From NCBI GenBank assembly GCA_001313365.1, contig BBFS01000074.1, forward strand, positions 1-24,080: 24,080 bases of DNA. Direction: 5' to 3'. The notes under the pieces are model-generated. The model worked only from the letters and a program-made list of their open reading frames with translations. It did not search any database and had not been told where the DNA came from. Source of the stretch: Paenarthrobacter nitroguajacolicus JCM 14115. GTDB lineage: Bacteria; Actinomycetota; Actinomycetes; Actinomycetales; Micrococcaceae. Each line of letters opens with the position of its first letter. Position 1 is the stretch's first letter. Positions 8,223 through 16,553 of the stretch are shown one piece after another. The translations under genes were made by a program, and so were the position numbers.

Positions 8223-8922
8223 ATGGCTGATCCTTCCTCGACCGTTGCCCGCGCCGGCTTTCCTGTCAGCCGGCAAGTGCTGGCCGACCATGTTTACGAG
8301 GCCCTCCTGGAGTGGCTCATGGATGGTCGGCTGGAGCCAGGAGCAGCAGTCAGCATTGACGGAATGGCGAGGGAACTCGACGTTTCGCCGACGCCTGTAC
8401 GGGAGCCTTGGCCCGTTTGGAGCACACAGGCATGGTGCGGCGTGTTGCCCTGAAGGCTATCGGGTGGCTCCGGTCTTCACGCGAGAGGACTTCGCTGAGC
8501 TCATGGAAGCGCGTTTGTCCATTGAGCCGGTGAACGCGCGGTTGGCCTGTTCGCGTATGACGCCCGATGGCCTCGACGCATTGAAGCAAGCCGTGGAGGA
8601 CCTGAAGACTGCTCCGCGGGGCGGGACCTTCGCTGAGTATCGCAGTTATCTCGAGGCAGATGAACGCTTCCATCAGCTCATCGCCGCACAGGCCAACAAT
8701 CAATTCCTGCTGGCGGCCTACAACACCTTGGGCGGCCAGATTCAGCGCTTCCGATTGTTTGGGGGGGAGTGGGTATCACTGACGCCGAACAAGCAATTGC
8801 CGAGCACCAGGCAGTGCTCGATGCCATGACCAGCGGCGATCCGGAGAAGGCCGCGGCCATGATGGTGGATCACGTCGAGAAAGTACGCGGCCGGGCGATG
8901 GCGGACGCTCCGGAGGACTAGG
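8223..8922 (+). CDS. GntR-family (FadR/FCD subgroup) transcriptional regulator (frame-corrected)
   Basis: The N-terminal winged helix-turn-helix reads VSRQVLADHVYEALLEWLMD and then GMARELDVSPTPVREP; the typical family sequence continues ALARLEHTGMV, which is present one frame over. One G lost near 8406 breaks the frame. The C-terminal FCD ligand-binding domain has FTREDFAELMEARLSIEP, SYLEADERFHQLIA (Asp and His metal/ligand positions) and EHQAVLDAM..GDPEKAAAMMVDHVE. A 7-G run near 8760 adds two bases. The corrected length of about 233 residues is normal. Such regulators are usually repressors released by a sugar acid or organic acid. The gene lies directly before the tetrulose-type operon and shares a 14-bp operator with it, so it very probably controls that operon and itself. 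Confidence 0.92.
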
Positions 8923-9100
8923 CCCGCAGCGCTCTACTCGTCCTACGCGCCCATTTCCGCCCGGCGCACCCGTTTGGCGTGGGTGTCGCACCCTTTCGCG
9001 CCGAGTGCACCAGTGGTTACGGGTGCGATCGGCGGGTAGGGGTGCGCCCCCCCCGCAGCACTCCCCCCCGCGAGCCCTTTCGTGACCCCCCCCTTCACAC
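8923..9100. other. GC-rich non-coding stretch with repeated CGCACCC/GGGTGCG motif
   Basis: There is no credible gene between the GntR stop and the operon promoter. CGCACCC occurs at 8965-8971 and 8987-8993, and its inverse GGGTGCG at 9021-9027 and 9040-9046, so several alternative hairpins are possible, including GGGTG/CACCC at 8981-8993. Four C runs of six or more follow (9047-9090). It could end the GntR transcript. I see no known element. Confidence 0.4.
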
Positions 9101-9102
9101 TC

Positions 9103-9117
9103 ATATGTATGACATAT
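9103..9117. promoter_or_regulatory. Second palindrome upstream of the catabolic operon, FadR-type
   Basis: ATATGT-ATG-ACATAT is a perfect inverted repeat with the GT-NNN-AC centre typical of FadR-subgroup GntR operators. It lies about 40 bases upstream of the operon -35 box. TATAGGAT, a half of the other operator, begins inside it (9115-9122). It could be a second GntR site or an activator site. Confidence 0.5.
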
Positions 9118-9143
9118 AGGATCTAGGAAGTTTCACAAAAGGG

Positions 9144-9179
9144 TTGACACCTTCACTCGGTTCGTAAATCCTATAGGAA
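9144..9179 (+). promoter_or_regulatory. Operon promoter with overlapping operator
   Basis: TTGACA at 9144-9149 is a perfect -35 box; TAAATC at 9165-9170 is a weak -10 with a short 15-base spacer. AAATCCTATAGGAA at 9166-9179 is the reverse complement of the 14 bases before the GntR gene. A repressor bound here would cover the -10 and transcription start. Confidence 0.65.
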
Positions 9180-9206
9180 ACAGGATTCCACGAAGGAGTG
9201 ATCATC

Positions 9207-10215
9207 ATGCCTACACCGCCGAGAATTGGCCCATCACCGCGGCCTCCTGCAGTTCCCCCCCGGCACCGATGCCGCAGGACAGCACGTCAACGACGCCGAC
9301 GCTTCGGCCTGGGCGGCCGTCCTCCAGGAAGTGAAAGAGGCTGGGTTCGCGAACGCAGACCTCACGGACAGCTGGGTCCGCCCGGGCGACCTCAGCAAGG
9401 AACGCCTCGTGGAGTTCAAGCAGACGGCCGACGAAGTGGGAATCGGCGTCCCCCCCGTCATCTCCGCCATTCGCCGCAGCGTCATCCACGCCACGGAGTG
9501 GGCCGACAACCTCGCCTACAGCCACCGCACCATCGACGCCGCTGCAGAGCTTGGCTGCGAAGTAGTCTCCTTCGGACTCCACCAGGCCATCACCCCCCCC
9601 GAACAGCAGAAGCAGCTGTGGTTCTGGACCGTCGAGGGTTACAAGGATCCCGTGGGCGACAAGGAAGCGTGGGGCAACGCAGTTCCCGGATCCGTGAGCT
9701 CGGAAAGCACGCAGCAGAAGCCGGCATCCTCATCTCCTTGGAAATGTACGAGGACACCTACCTCGGCACCGCTGATTCCTCCGTGCAGCTGGTCCAGGAC
9801 ATCGGCTTGGACAACGTTGGCGTGAACCCGGACCTCGGCAACCTGATCCGCCTGCACCGGCCTATCGAGGACTGGCGCGAAATGGTGGCGAAGACCCTGC
9901 CGTACTCCAACTACTGGCACATGAAGAGCTACATCCGCGACGAAGATGTGGCCCGCGACAGCTACATCACCATGCCGGCCCCCCCCATGGAAAGCGGCTC
10001 ATCAACTACCGCGAGGCCTTCAAGTTTGCGCTTTCCGTCGGCTTCCAAGGCATCCTCTGCACAGAGCACTACGGCGGCGATGGCTTGAGCGTCACGGCCA
10101 GCAACCAGGACTACCTCCGCCGCCATGTCCTGCCGAAGGCCGAAGCTACGAACTCGGCACCAGCCAGGTAGCCCAAGGACGCCAGGTACCGGCAACCCAG
10201 CTCGCGGGAGTCTAG
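9207..10215 (+). CDS. TIM-barrel sugar phosphate isomerase/epimerase family enzyme (possible OiaC-like decarboxylase; frame-corrected)
   Basis: ATG at 9207 follows AAGGAG. Two lost C in the first 50 bases break the opening; corrected it starts MPYTAENWPITAALLQFPG. The body gives WAAVLQEVKEAGFANADLTD, EVVSFGLHQAITP and LWFWTVEGYKDPVGD. Four metal-ligand positions of the AP_endonuc_2 barrel are visible: Glu in ISLEMYED near residue 180, Asp in VNPDLGN near 207, His in YWHMKSY near 238 and Glu in CTEHYGGDG near 287. The protein ends VAQGRQVPATQLAGV, about 336 residues. Members of this superfamily act as ketose isomerases or epimerases, and some decarboxylate 3-oxo sugar acids (OiaC makes L-erythrulose from 3-oxo-isoapionate). 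First gene of the operon, three bases before the kinase. In context a decarboxylase or a tetrulose epimerase are both possible; I cannot choose from the sequence alone. Confidence 0.85.
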
Positions 10216-10218
10216 GAA

Positions 10219-11988
10219 ATGACACAGATTTTCGACAACCCGGCAGACTTTGCCGATGAAGCGCTGGACGGCTTTGTAGCCGCCAACCGCGGCTATGTTT
10301 CCCGGGTGGACGGCGGTGTAGTCCGCTCCACGGAGGTTCCCTCCGGCCAGGTGGCCTGGTAGTCGGCGGCGGTTCGGGACACTACCCGGCTTTCGCTGGA
10401 CTGGTAGGCCCCCCGGACTGGCGACGGGCTCAGCCTGCGGCAACATGTTCGCCTCACCGGCAGCCGGCCAGGTGTACCGGGTAGCCAAGGCGGCCAACGC
10501 CGGCGGCGGAGTCCTGCTCAGCTACGGCAACTACGCCGGCGACGTCCTGCACTTCGGCCAGGCACAGCTCCGGCTCAACGCCGAGGCATCGAAACCCGAA
10601 CCGTCACCGTTACCGATGACATTGCCAGCGCGCCAATCGAACAACTGGAGAAGCGCCGCGGAATCGCCGGCGACCTGACAGTTTTCAAGATTGCCGGCGC
10701 CGCCGCAGAAGCGGGACTGAACCTTGACGACGTCGAGCGGTTGGCCATCAAGACCAACTACCGGACGCGGTCGCTGGGCGTGGCTTTCGACGGCTGCACG
10801 CTCCCCCCCGGCGCCAAGGATCCGCTGTTCCACGTTCCTGCCGGGCAGATGTCGCTGGGCCTCGGAATTCATGGCGAGCCCGGAATCTCGGAACACCCGA
10901 TGCCCACTGCCTCCGAGCTGGCGGAGCTGCTGGTGACCAAGCTGCTCGCGGACAAACCTGAGGACGCCGGGGGGGACCGGGTTGTGGCTATCGTCAACGG
11001 CTTGGCACGGTGAAGTATGACGAACTCTTCCTCCTGTTCGGCAAGGTCGAGAAGCTTCTGACGGCTGCGGGCCTCACCGTGGTGGAGCCCGAGTGCGGTG
11101 AGCTGGTGACCAGCCTGGACATGTCCGGGCTCTCCCTGACGTTGCTGTGGTTGGACGATGAACTTGAGCAGTACTGGGCTGCACCGGCCGACACTCCGGC
11201 GTTTCGCAAGGGCAGCATGTCGCCGCGCGCCCTCGCACTGAGGCAGCAATCGACGACGCCGAAACCGCCGACGTCGAGCAGCCCACCCCCGGCAGCCGCT
11301 GCACTCGGGCGGCAGGCAGTGGCCATCCTCGCCAGGTGCGTGACGTCGTTGTCGAGCATGAAGAGGACCTCGGCAAGCTGGATGCGATCGCCGGCGACGG
11401 TGACCACGGTATCGGCATGCGGCGCGGCGTCGATGCTGCAGCCGCCGCAAGCGAAGGCGCCGAAGGTGCTTCGATTGCTCGCGTTCTGACCGCAGCCGGG
11501 GGGGAAGCCTGGAGCGAACGGGCCGGCGGGACGTCCGGGGGGGCGCTCTGGGGTTCCGCAGTGATCGCTGCCGGGCTGTCGCTGGGCAACCGTGAAACGT
11601 ATACCTCGGAGGACGCGGCGGCGGCTGTGAGGGACTTCGTCCGCGCCATTACCGAGCTCGGCAAAGCCGATCCCGGGGGGGACAAAACCATGGTGGACGC
11701 GCTCCTGCCCTTCCGGGACACCTTCCTCACGGAGCTCGACGGCGGGACTCCGGTTGACCGGGCCTTGGCAGTTGCCGCTGCGGCAGCTGAGTCCGCTGCC
11801 GCGAAGACAGCTGAACTCCGGCCGCTCAAGGGCCGGGCGCGTCCCCCCTCGCGGAAAAGAGCGTCGGCCACCCTGATCCAGGCGCAGTGTCCTTTGGCTT
11901 GATTGCCGCCAGGATTTCCCACTTCATCGATTCACAACTGGCCACCGCGTCTTCAGCGGCAGCAGCAGGAAACGGAGCCCAAGCATGA
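10219..11988 (+). CDS. Fused DhaK-DhaL dihydroxyacetone/erythrulose-type kinase (frame-corrected)
   Basis: This is an ATP-dependent ketose kinase with both DAK domains in one chain, about 590 residues, starting MTQIFDNPADFADEALDGFV. The N-terminal DhaK part has the GGGSGH segment (obscured by an indel near 10362), GNMFASPAAGQVYR and YGNYAGDVLHF. The His that binds the ketone covalently lies in GLGIHGEPGISEH near residue 217. A proline/alanine linker follows. The DhaL part has the Mg-ATP motif DAIAGDGDHGIGM near residue 390, then GGTSGG, GDKTMVDAL and ISHFIDSQLATA. Frame breaks occur near 10362, 10405, 10590, 11010, 11240-11330 and 11850, all correctable. ATP-type fused kinases of this kind include L- and D-erythrulose kinases (LerK, DerK). 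The RpiB- and TIM-type partners make a tetrulose more likely than dihydroxyacetone. Its stop overlaps the next start (ATGA). Confidence 0.92.
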
Positions 11989-12469
11989 GCAACACCCAAG
12001 GCTGGCGCATCGTCGTCGGCAACGATGAGGCCGGTGTCGAGTACAAACAAGCACTCGTTGCCTTGCTGGAAGCAGACCCGCGCGTGGCTCGGTGGCGGAT
12101 GTCGGCGTCGGATTCAATGACTCCACCGCCTACCCGCACGTCGCCGTCGATGCCGCCCGCAAGGTGGCCGGCGGGGAAGCTGACCGCGCACTCTTGATCT
12201 GCGGCACCGGACTTGGAGTGGCCATTGCGGCGAACAAGGTCCCCCCCGGCATCCGCGCCGTCACAGCCCACGACAGCTACTCCGTTGAACGGTCAGTGCT
12301 GAGCAACAACGCCCAGGTCCTGACGCTCGGGCAGCGGGTGATTGGCTTGGAGCTGGCCAAAAAGCTCGTAGGGGAGTGGCTCGACCACCGCTTCGACCAA
12401 ACCTCATCCTCCGCCGCCAAGGTGGACGCCATCTGCTCGTACGAGCCCGATTACACGAAGGCAGTCTGA
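11985..12469 (+). CDS. RpiB/LacAB-family isomerase, probable D-erythrulose 4-phosphate isomerase type (frame-corrected)
   Basis: This is an aldose-ketose phosphate isomerase of the RpiB fold, about 161 residues. The start [20 protein letters not shown] has the phosphate-binding GNDEAG (GCDEA in E. coli RpiB). The frame shifts near 12085 at a lost base. It continues [20 protein letters not shown], then the catalytic [15 protein letters not shown] with the active Cys. [20 protein letters not shown] supplies the His and the substrate-contact Asn. A 7-C run near 12241 gives one extra Pro. The C-terminal tail DYTKAV is short. Homologues in tetritol pathways (DerI in mycobacteria, EryI in Brucella) convert D-erythrulose 4-phosphate to D-erythrose 4-phosphate, feeding the pentose phosphate pathway. 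The position between a DAK kinase and a dehydrogenase fits that role; allose- or ribose-phosphate isomerase is the alternative. Confidence 0.9.
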
Positions 12470-12471
12470 AC

Positions 12472-13463
12472 ATGACCACTCCTGAAGCAACCGAACCCAC
12501 CGCAAACAACGCAGCCCGGAAGATCGCCGTCGTCGGCTCCGGCTACATGGGCGGCGGCATCGCCCAAGTGCTGGCGCTCGGTGCGCGCGCGTTGCCCTTG
12601 CCGATGTGTCTGCCGAGATCGCGCAGAAGAACTACGACCGCCTGCTGGTGGAGTCGGACCAGTTCATCGCCGACGGACTCTTCCCGGCGGGATCCACAGA
12701 GATCCTCAAGCAGAACCTGTGGGCAGCAAGGACATCGAGGAAGCTGTAGCCGACGCGACTTCATCGAGGAGTGCGTTCCCGAGGTACTGGAAATCAAGCA
12801 CCAGTCCTTGGCCCGGATCAGCGCCGCAGCCCGCCCCGATGCCGTGATCGGTTCCAACACGTCCACCATTTCCATCGCTTCCCTCGCTGAAGCCGTGACC
12901 CATCCCGAGCGCTTCCTGGGTGTGCACTTCTCCAACCCGTCCCCCCCGTTCATTCCCGGTGTCGAGATCATCCCCCCCACGCTGAGACTTCTGCCGCAAC
13001 GGTGGCCGCATCGCGCGAGCTGGTCCATGCGGCCGGTAAGCAGACCGCCGTCGTCAAGGACGTCACGGGCTTCGTGCTGAACCGCCTGCAGTACGCGCTG
13101 TTCCACGAGGCAGCCCAGCTGGTGGAGCAGGGAATCGCAACGGCGGACGACGTCGACACCCTGGTGCGTACGACGTTCGGCTTCCGCTTGCCCTTCTTTG
13201 GTCCGTTCGCCATCGCGGACATGGCCGGCTTGGACGTCTACAACTTCTGCTACAAGTCGCTGCAGACCGGTTTCCCGGAACGCTTCGCGACGCCGAAGAT
13301 CCTCTCCGACCTTGTGGAAGCGGGAAAGCTCGGCACCAAGACCGGCGCAGGCTTCCTCAACGTGCCCGCCGAGCGCACTCCGGAACTCATCGCCTACCGC
13401 AACAAGGCCTACGTCGCCATGCAGAAGCTCATTGAAGAGCTCGGCCCGGCCCCCATCAACTAA
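12472..13463 (+). CDS. 3-hydroxyacyl-CoA dehydrogenase-fold oxidoreductase, probably acting on a free beta-hydroxy acid (frame-corrected)
   Basis: This is an NAD-dependent dehydrogenase starting two bases after the RpiB homologue's stop. The N-terminal Rossmann motif is KIAVVGSGYMGGGIAQVLAL (near residue 17). Residues around 100-135 read DFIEECVPEVLEIKHQSL and DAVIGSNTSTISI. The catalytic region reads GVHFSNPSPFIPGVEIIP once an extra Pro is removed; the IP-x-VE form resembles gulonate/carnitine 3-dehydrogenases (NP..Y-x-P-LVE) more than CoA-ester enzymes (NP...MxLVE). The C-terminal domain has KDVTGFVLNRLQYALFHEA and FGFRLPFFGPF. The protein ends KLIEELGPAPIN, about 332 residues. Frame breaks lie near 12582, 12715-12760 and 12970-13000. 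The family would turn a 3-hydroxy acid into a 3-oxo acid that can be decarboxylated. Substrate inferred from context only. Confidence 0.88.
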
Positions 13464-13483
13464 CTCTTCCTAGGAGAAAACAC

Positions 13484-14248
13484 ATGACTTTCCCCCGCTG
13501 AACGCACCGCAATCGTCACCGGCGCCGTCTCTGAACGCGGTATTGGCCGCGCTACCGTCAACTACCTGGCCGCCCAAGGCTGGAACATCGGCATCATCGA
13601 TCTTGATGACGCCGCCTGCAAGATCGCAGCCAAGGAAATCGCCGCTGAGTATGGTGTGCGGGCACACGGCGTTGGCGCAAATGTGGCAAGTGAAGCCGAG
13701 GTCCGTACGGCCATTGACGAACTTGAGGCCGAACTGCCGCAGATCGTCGCACTGGCCAACGTTGCCGGTGTCAGCTCGCCGGTTGGCTACCTTGAGCTCG
13801 AAGCCGCTGAGTGGGACCGCGTCCTGAACATCAACCTCAACGGCGTCCACTACGCCACCCGCCGCGTGGCCGAATGCATGGTCAAGAACCGGATAGTCGC
13901 ATCGTGAACATCTCATCCGTCTCCGCCCAGCGCGGCGGCGGCACGTTCTCCAAAACACCTTACTCTGTGGCCAAAGCCGGTGTCATCGGTTTGACCCGCG
14001 CTACCGCCCGTGAACTTGGCGAGTACGACATCACCGTCAACGCCATTTCTCCCGGCCCCATCGACACCGACATCATGGGCGGAACCCTGAGCCAGGAACG
14101 CAAGGATGAGCTCACCAAGGACCTGGTAGTGAACCGTGTGGGCTCCACCCGGGACATCGCCGCCGCCATCGCCTTCCTCATCAGCGAGGACTCCGGATAC
14201 ATCTCCGGCCAGACGCTGAATGTGGATGGCGGACTGTACATGCACTAG
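13484..14248 (+). CDS. Short-chain dehydrogenase/reductase (frame-corrected)
   Basis: This is a classical NAD(P)-dependent SDR of about 254 residues. ATG at 13484 follows TAGGAGA. One extra C at 13491-13495 breaks the second codon block; corrected it reads MTFPAERTAIVTGAVSERGI, with TGxxxxxGIG as the cofactor motif. ALANVAGVSSP is the NAG-like segment. IVNISSVSAQRGGG provides the catalytic Ser and PYSVAKAGVIGLT the Tyr-xxx-Lys. NAISPGPIDTDIMGG and ISGQTLNVDGGLYMH are typical ends. A lost G near 13894 causes a second break. In tetritol pathways SDRs oxidise threitol or erythritol to erythrulose (DthD type); here it may oxidise the entering polyol or sugar acid, or handle a side metabolite. It lies 20 bases after the previous gene. 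Confidence 0.93.
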
Positions 14249-14256
14249 CCCGTGCC

Positions 14257-14363
14257 GTGAAGACCTGGACACGAGAACGCAAGATCTACCTTGCCGTGGG
14301 CGTCCTCGCCTGCGCAGTGGGCATGGTGCTCATTTTCTTCCCGCGCTGATCGCGCTGCTCTAG
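14257..14363 (+). CDS. Candidate small single-span membrane protein, about 35 residues
   Basis: A GTG at 14257 opens a frame VKTWTRERKIYLAVGVLAC followed by AVGMVLIFFPALIALL and TAG at 14361-14363, if one C lost in the CCC before GCGCTG is restored. As written, the frame would stop after FFPR. It has a basic N-terminus (K, R, R, K) and then one hydrophobic span of about 24 residues, the pattern of a small membrane protein with its N-terminus inside. It sits 8 bases after the SDR stop and 30 bases before the transporter ATG, on the same strand, so it would be co-transcribed. No strong ribosome site is visible; coupling to the SDR stop is possible. A small subunit or stabiliser of the transporter is a guess. 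It could also be chance coding in a short gap. Confidence 0.5.
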
Positions 14364-14393
14364 TCATTTCCTGTCACTCAAAGAGGAGTTTCA

Positions 14394-15757
14394 ATGTCTG
14401 TTGCCACCAATTCCACTAAGGAGTTGCTGGATACGCCGGTCTTGAAGTCGGCGATTTCCAAAGCCTCGCGGCGGCTCATGCCAATGCTCGTCATCCTGTA
14501 CGTGGTGGCCTTCCTGGACCGCACCAACGTTGCTTCGCCGAAGCCGCGCTGGAAGTGGATAAGGGTATTACCGCAGGTGCTTACGCGCTGGGCGCCGGTA
14601 TCTTCTTCATCGGCTATGCCCTGTTCGAGATCCCCCCCAGCAACCTGCTGCTCACCAAGTTCGGAGCGAAGGTGTGGCTCGCCCGCATCGCCATTACCTG
14701 GGGGCATCGTTTCGGCGTGCTTCGCTTTCGTCCAGGGTGAGACGTCTTCATCATTCTTCGGTTCCTGTTGGGCGTCACCGAGGCAGGCCTCTTCCCGGGC
14801 GTCATCATGTTCCTGGCCGCATGGTTCCCCCAACAAGGTCCGCGTGAAGATGTTCGCCATCTTCTACCTGGCCCAGCCGTTCTCCCAGATGATGGGCGCA
14901 CCGCTGTCGGGGGTGGCTCATCAACATCGGCGACCAGGTTCCGGGCGTAGCTGGCTGGCAGGTCATGTTCTTCGTAGAAGGCATGCTCGCGTCGTGGCCG
15001 GTATCGCCGCCTACTTCTTCCTTATCAACAGCCCCCCAGGACGCCAAGTTCCTTACCAAGGAAGAGAAACGGGCACTGTCCGATGTCATGGCATTGGAGG
15101 ACACCGTGAAGGAAGAAACGGGTCCCCCCCGTGGCGTCCTGGCATCCATGCGCAACGGCCGGGTCTGGTACTTCACCGTCATCTACTTCTGCCTGCAGGT
15201 CGCGGTCTACGGCGTGACGTTCTACCTGCCACAGCAGGTGGCGCAGTTGACCGGTCAGAAGGTGGGTATCGCCGTTGGACTCCTGGCCGCGATCCCGTGG
15301 TTCTTCGGCATCTTCGCTTGCTACTTCATCGGCAAAGCTGCCAACACTGTGGAACGCCGCCGCCGTTGGGGGCACCGCATTGTTCATCTCCACAGGCCTC
15401 TGCATCTTCGGCTCCGCATGGGCGGGTGCGAACCAGATGCCGGCCGTCGGCATCATCTTCATCACCCTAGCGGTGTGCAGCTTCCTGTCGACGGGCCCCC
15501 CCATCTGCTGGTCATACCCGACGGCGTTCCTCACCGGAACTGCTGCGGCTGCGGGCATCGGGCTGATCAACTCCCTTGGAAACCTGGGTGGGTTCGTTGC
15601 CCCCCCGATCCTGCGCACCACGGTCAACCAGGTCACCGCCTCGGACACCGGCACCATGGGTGTCTACGCGCTGGGTGTGCTGCCCTTCGTGGCGGCTGTC
15701 CTGATGTTCGGCACCAAGCGCTTCAGCAACAAAGCCGACGAACTGCTGGGGAAGTAG
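14394..15757 (+). CDS. MFS transporter, anion:cation symporter (ACS) family (frame-corrected)
   Basis: This is a 12-span proton-linked importer of about 455 residues. ATG at 14394 follows AGAGGAG. The cytosolic N-terminus leads to SRRLMPMLVILYVVAFLDRT with the ACS signature FLDRTNVGFA (restored across an indel near 14533). Next come GIFFIGYALFEIPSNLLL (an extra Pro from the C run 14632-14638), KFGAKVWLARIAITWG, and GVTEAGLFPGVIMFLAAWFP. Then NSPQDAKFLTKEEKRALSDV marks the central loop. VAVYGVTFYLPQQVAQLTG and GLINSLGNLGGFVAP belong to the second half. It ends FSNKADELLGK. Breaks lie near 14533, 14705, 14755, 14830, 14915, 14998, 15045 and 15365. ACS carriers usually move sugar acids and other organic anions (galactonate, glucarate, hexuronates, tartrate, phthalate), so an acidic growth substrate is suggested for this operon. 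Confidence 0.92.
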
Positions 15758-15763
15758 TCGTCC

Positions 15764-16553
15764 GTGAAGCTGCCTGCTACTGACGCACTGTTCATCGGTG
15801 TGAGCACCAAGATGTACATGGGCTACGCGCAGAGCCTGGAATGGCTGGAACAGCTGGTAGCTGAAGTGGACGCCCCGTCCGGCCCTCGTGGCCGGGCGGG
15901 TGGTCCCGTTTGTGATCCCGTCGTTTCCGGTGCTGCCCGAGGCGGCGCGGTTGCTTGAAGGCACGCCATGTGTCCTGGGCGCCAAAACTGTGGCTGGTCC
16001 GATGGTCCTTGGACGGGCGAGGTTTCGCCGTCGATGCTGGGGGAACTCGGTGTCGGTCTCGTAGAGATCGGCCATGCAGAGCGTCGCCGGTACTTCGCTG
16101 AGGATGAGTCGATGATTGCGCTTAAGGTGAGTGCCGCCGTCGACGCCGGACTGACGCCACTGCTGTGCGTGGGGGAGCCTGAAACCCTGGCCCCCCCGGC
16201 GGCAGCAGCTGACACGGTTTACCGGCAGATCAAGGCAGCTGTGTCCGGCGACTGGTCCGTTGCTTCCGGGCTGGTCATTGCCTACGAGCCTGTATGGGCG
16301 ATCGGTGCTGCCGACCCGGCTTCGGCTGAGTACGTTTCCCAAGTGGTGGACGCACTGCGGGATTCACTGGCCCAGCATGGCCTGGCCCGACTGCCCATCA
16401 TCTACGGGGGGGGTTCGGCTAAACCGGGGGGGCTCCTGCCGCAGCTGAACGGGGGGGTGTCCGGGCTCTTCCTCGGCCGTTTTGCCCACGACGCCACCAA
16501 CTTCGGCAGGGTGCTGGACGAAGCCCTTGCCCTCCCCCGGGCAGTACAACTAG
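15764..16553 (+). CDS. Divergent triose-phosphate-isomerase-family protein, probable tetrulose phosphate isomerase (frame-corrected)
   Basis: GTG at 15764 lies seven bases after the transporter stop. The protein starts MKLPATDALFIGVSTKMYMG. The catalytic Lys of TIM is present in STKMYMG, but the usual Asn two residues before it (N-x-K) is Ser. The catalytic His lies in EIGHAERRRYF (GHSERR in true TIM). The catalytic Glu lies in AYEPVWAIG, and the phosphate loop reads YGGSAKPGLL and GLFLGRFA after removing homopolymer excess. Breaks are near 15873 (one C too many) and 15981 (one C short). With one C removed near 16534 it ends ALPGQYN with TAG at 16551-16553, about 262 residues. TIM homologues in tetrulose clusters (LerI, EryH) interconvert L-erythrulose 1-phosphate and D-erythrulose 4-phosphate. 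It is last in the operon. Confidence 0.9.

Noticed and set aside
11074..11922. Long minus-strand frame of 282 codons
   Set aside because: It lies antisense to the DAK kinase, is Ala/Ser/Pro/Arg-rich low-complexity sequence, and the plus strand has clear kinase motifs.
15025..15657. Minus-strand frame of 210 codons
   Set aside because: Antisense to the transporter, which has clear membrane spans and ACS motifs on the plus strand.
15512..16342. Minus-strand frame of 276 codons
   Set aside because: It is a shadow of the MFS transporter and TIM homologue, in typical high-GC antisense composition.
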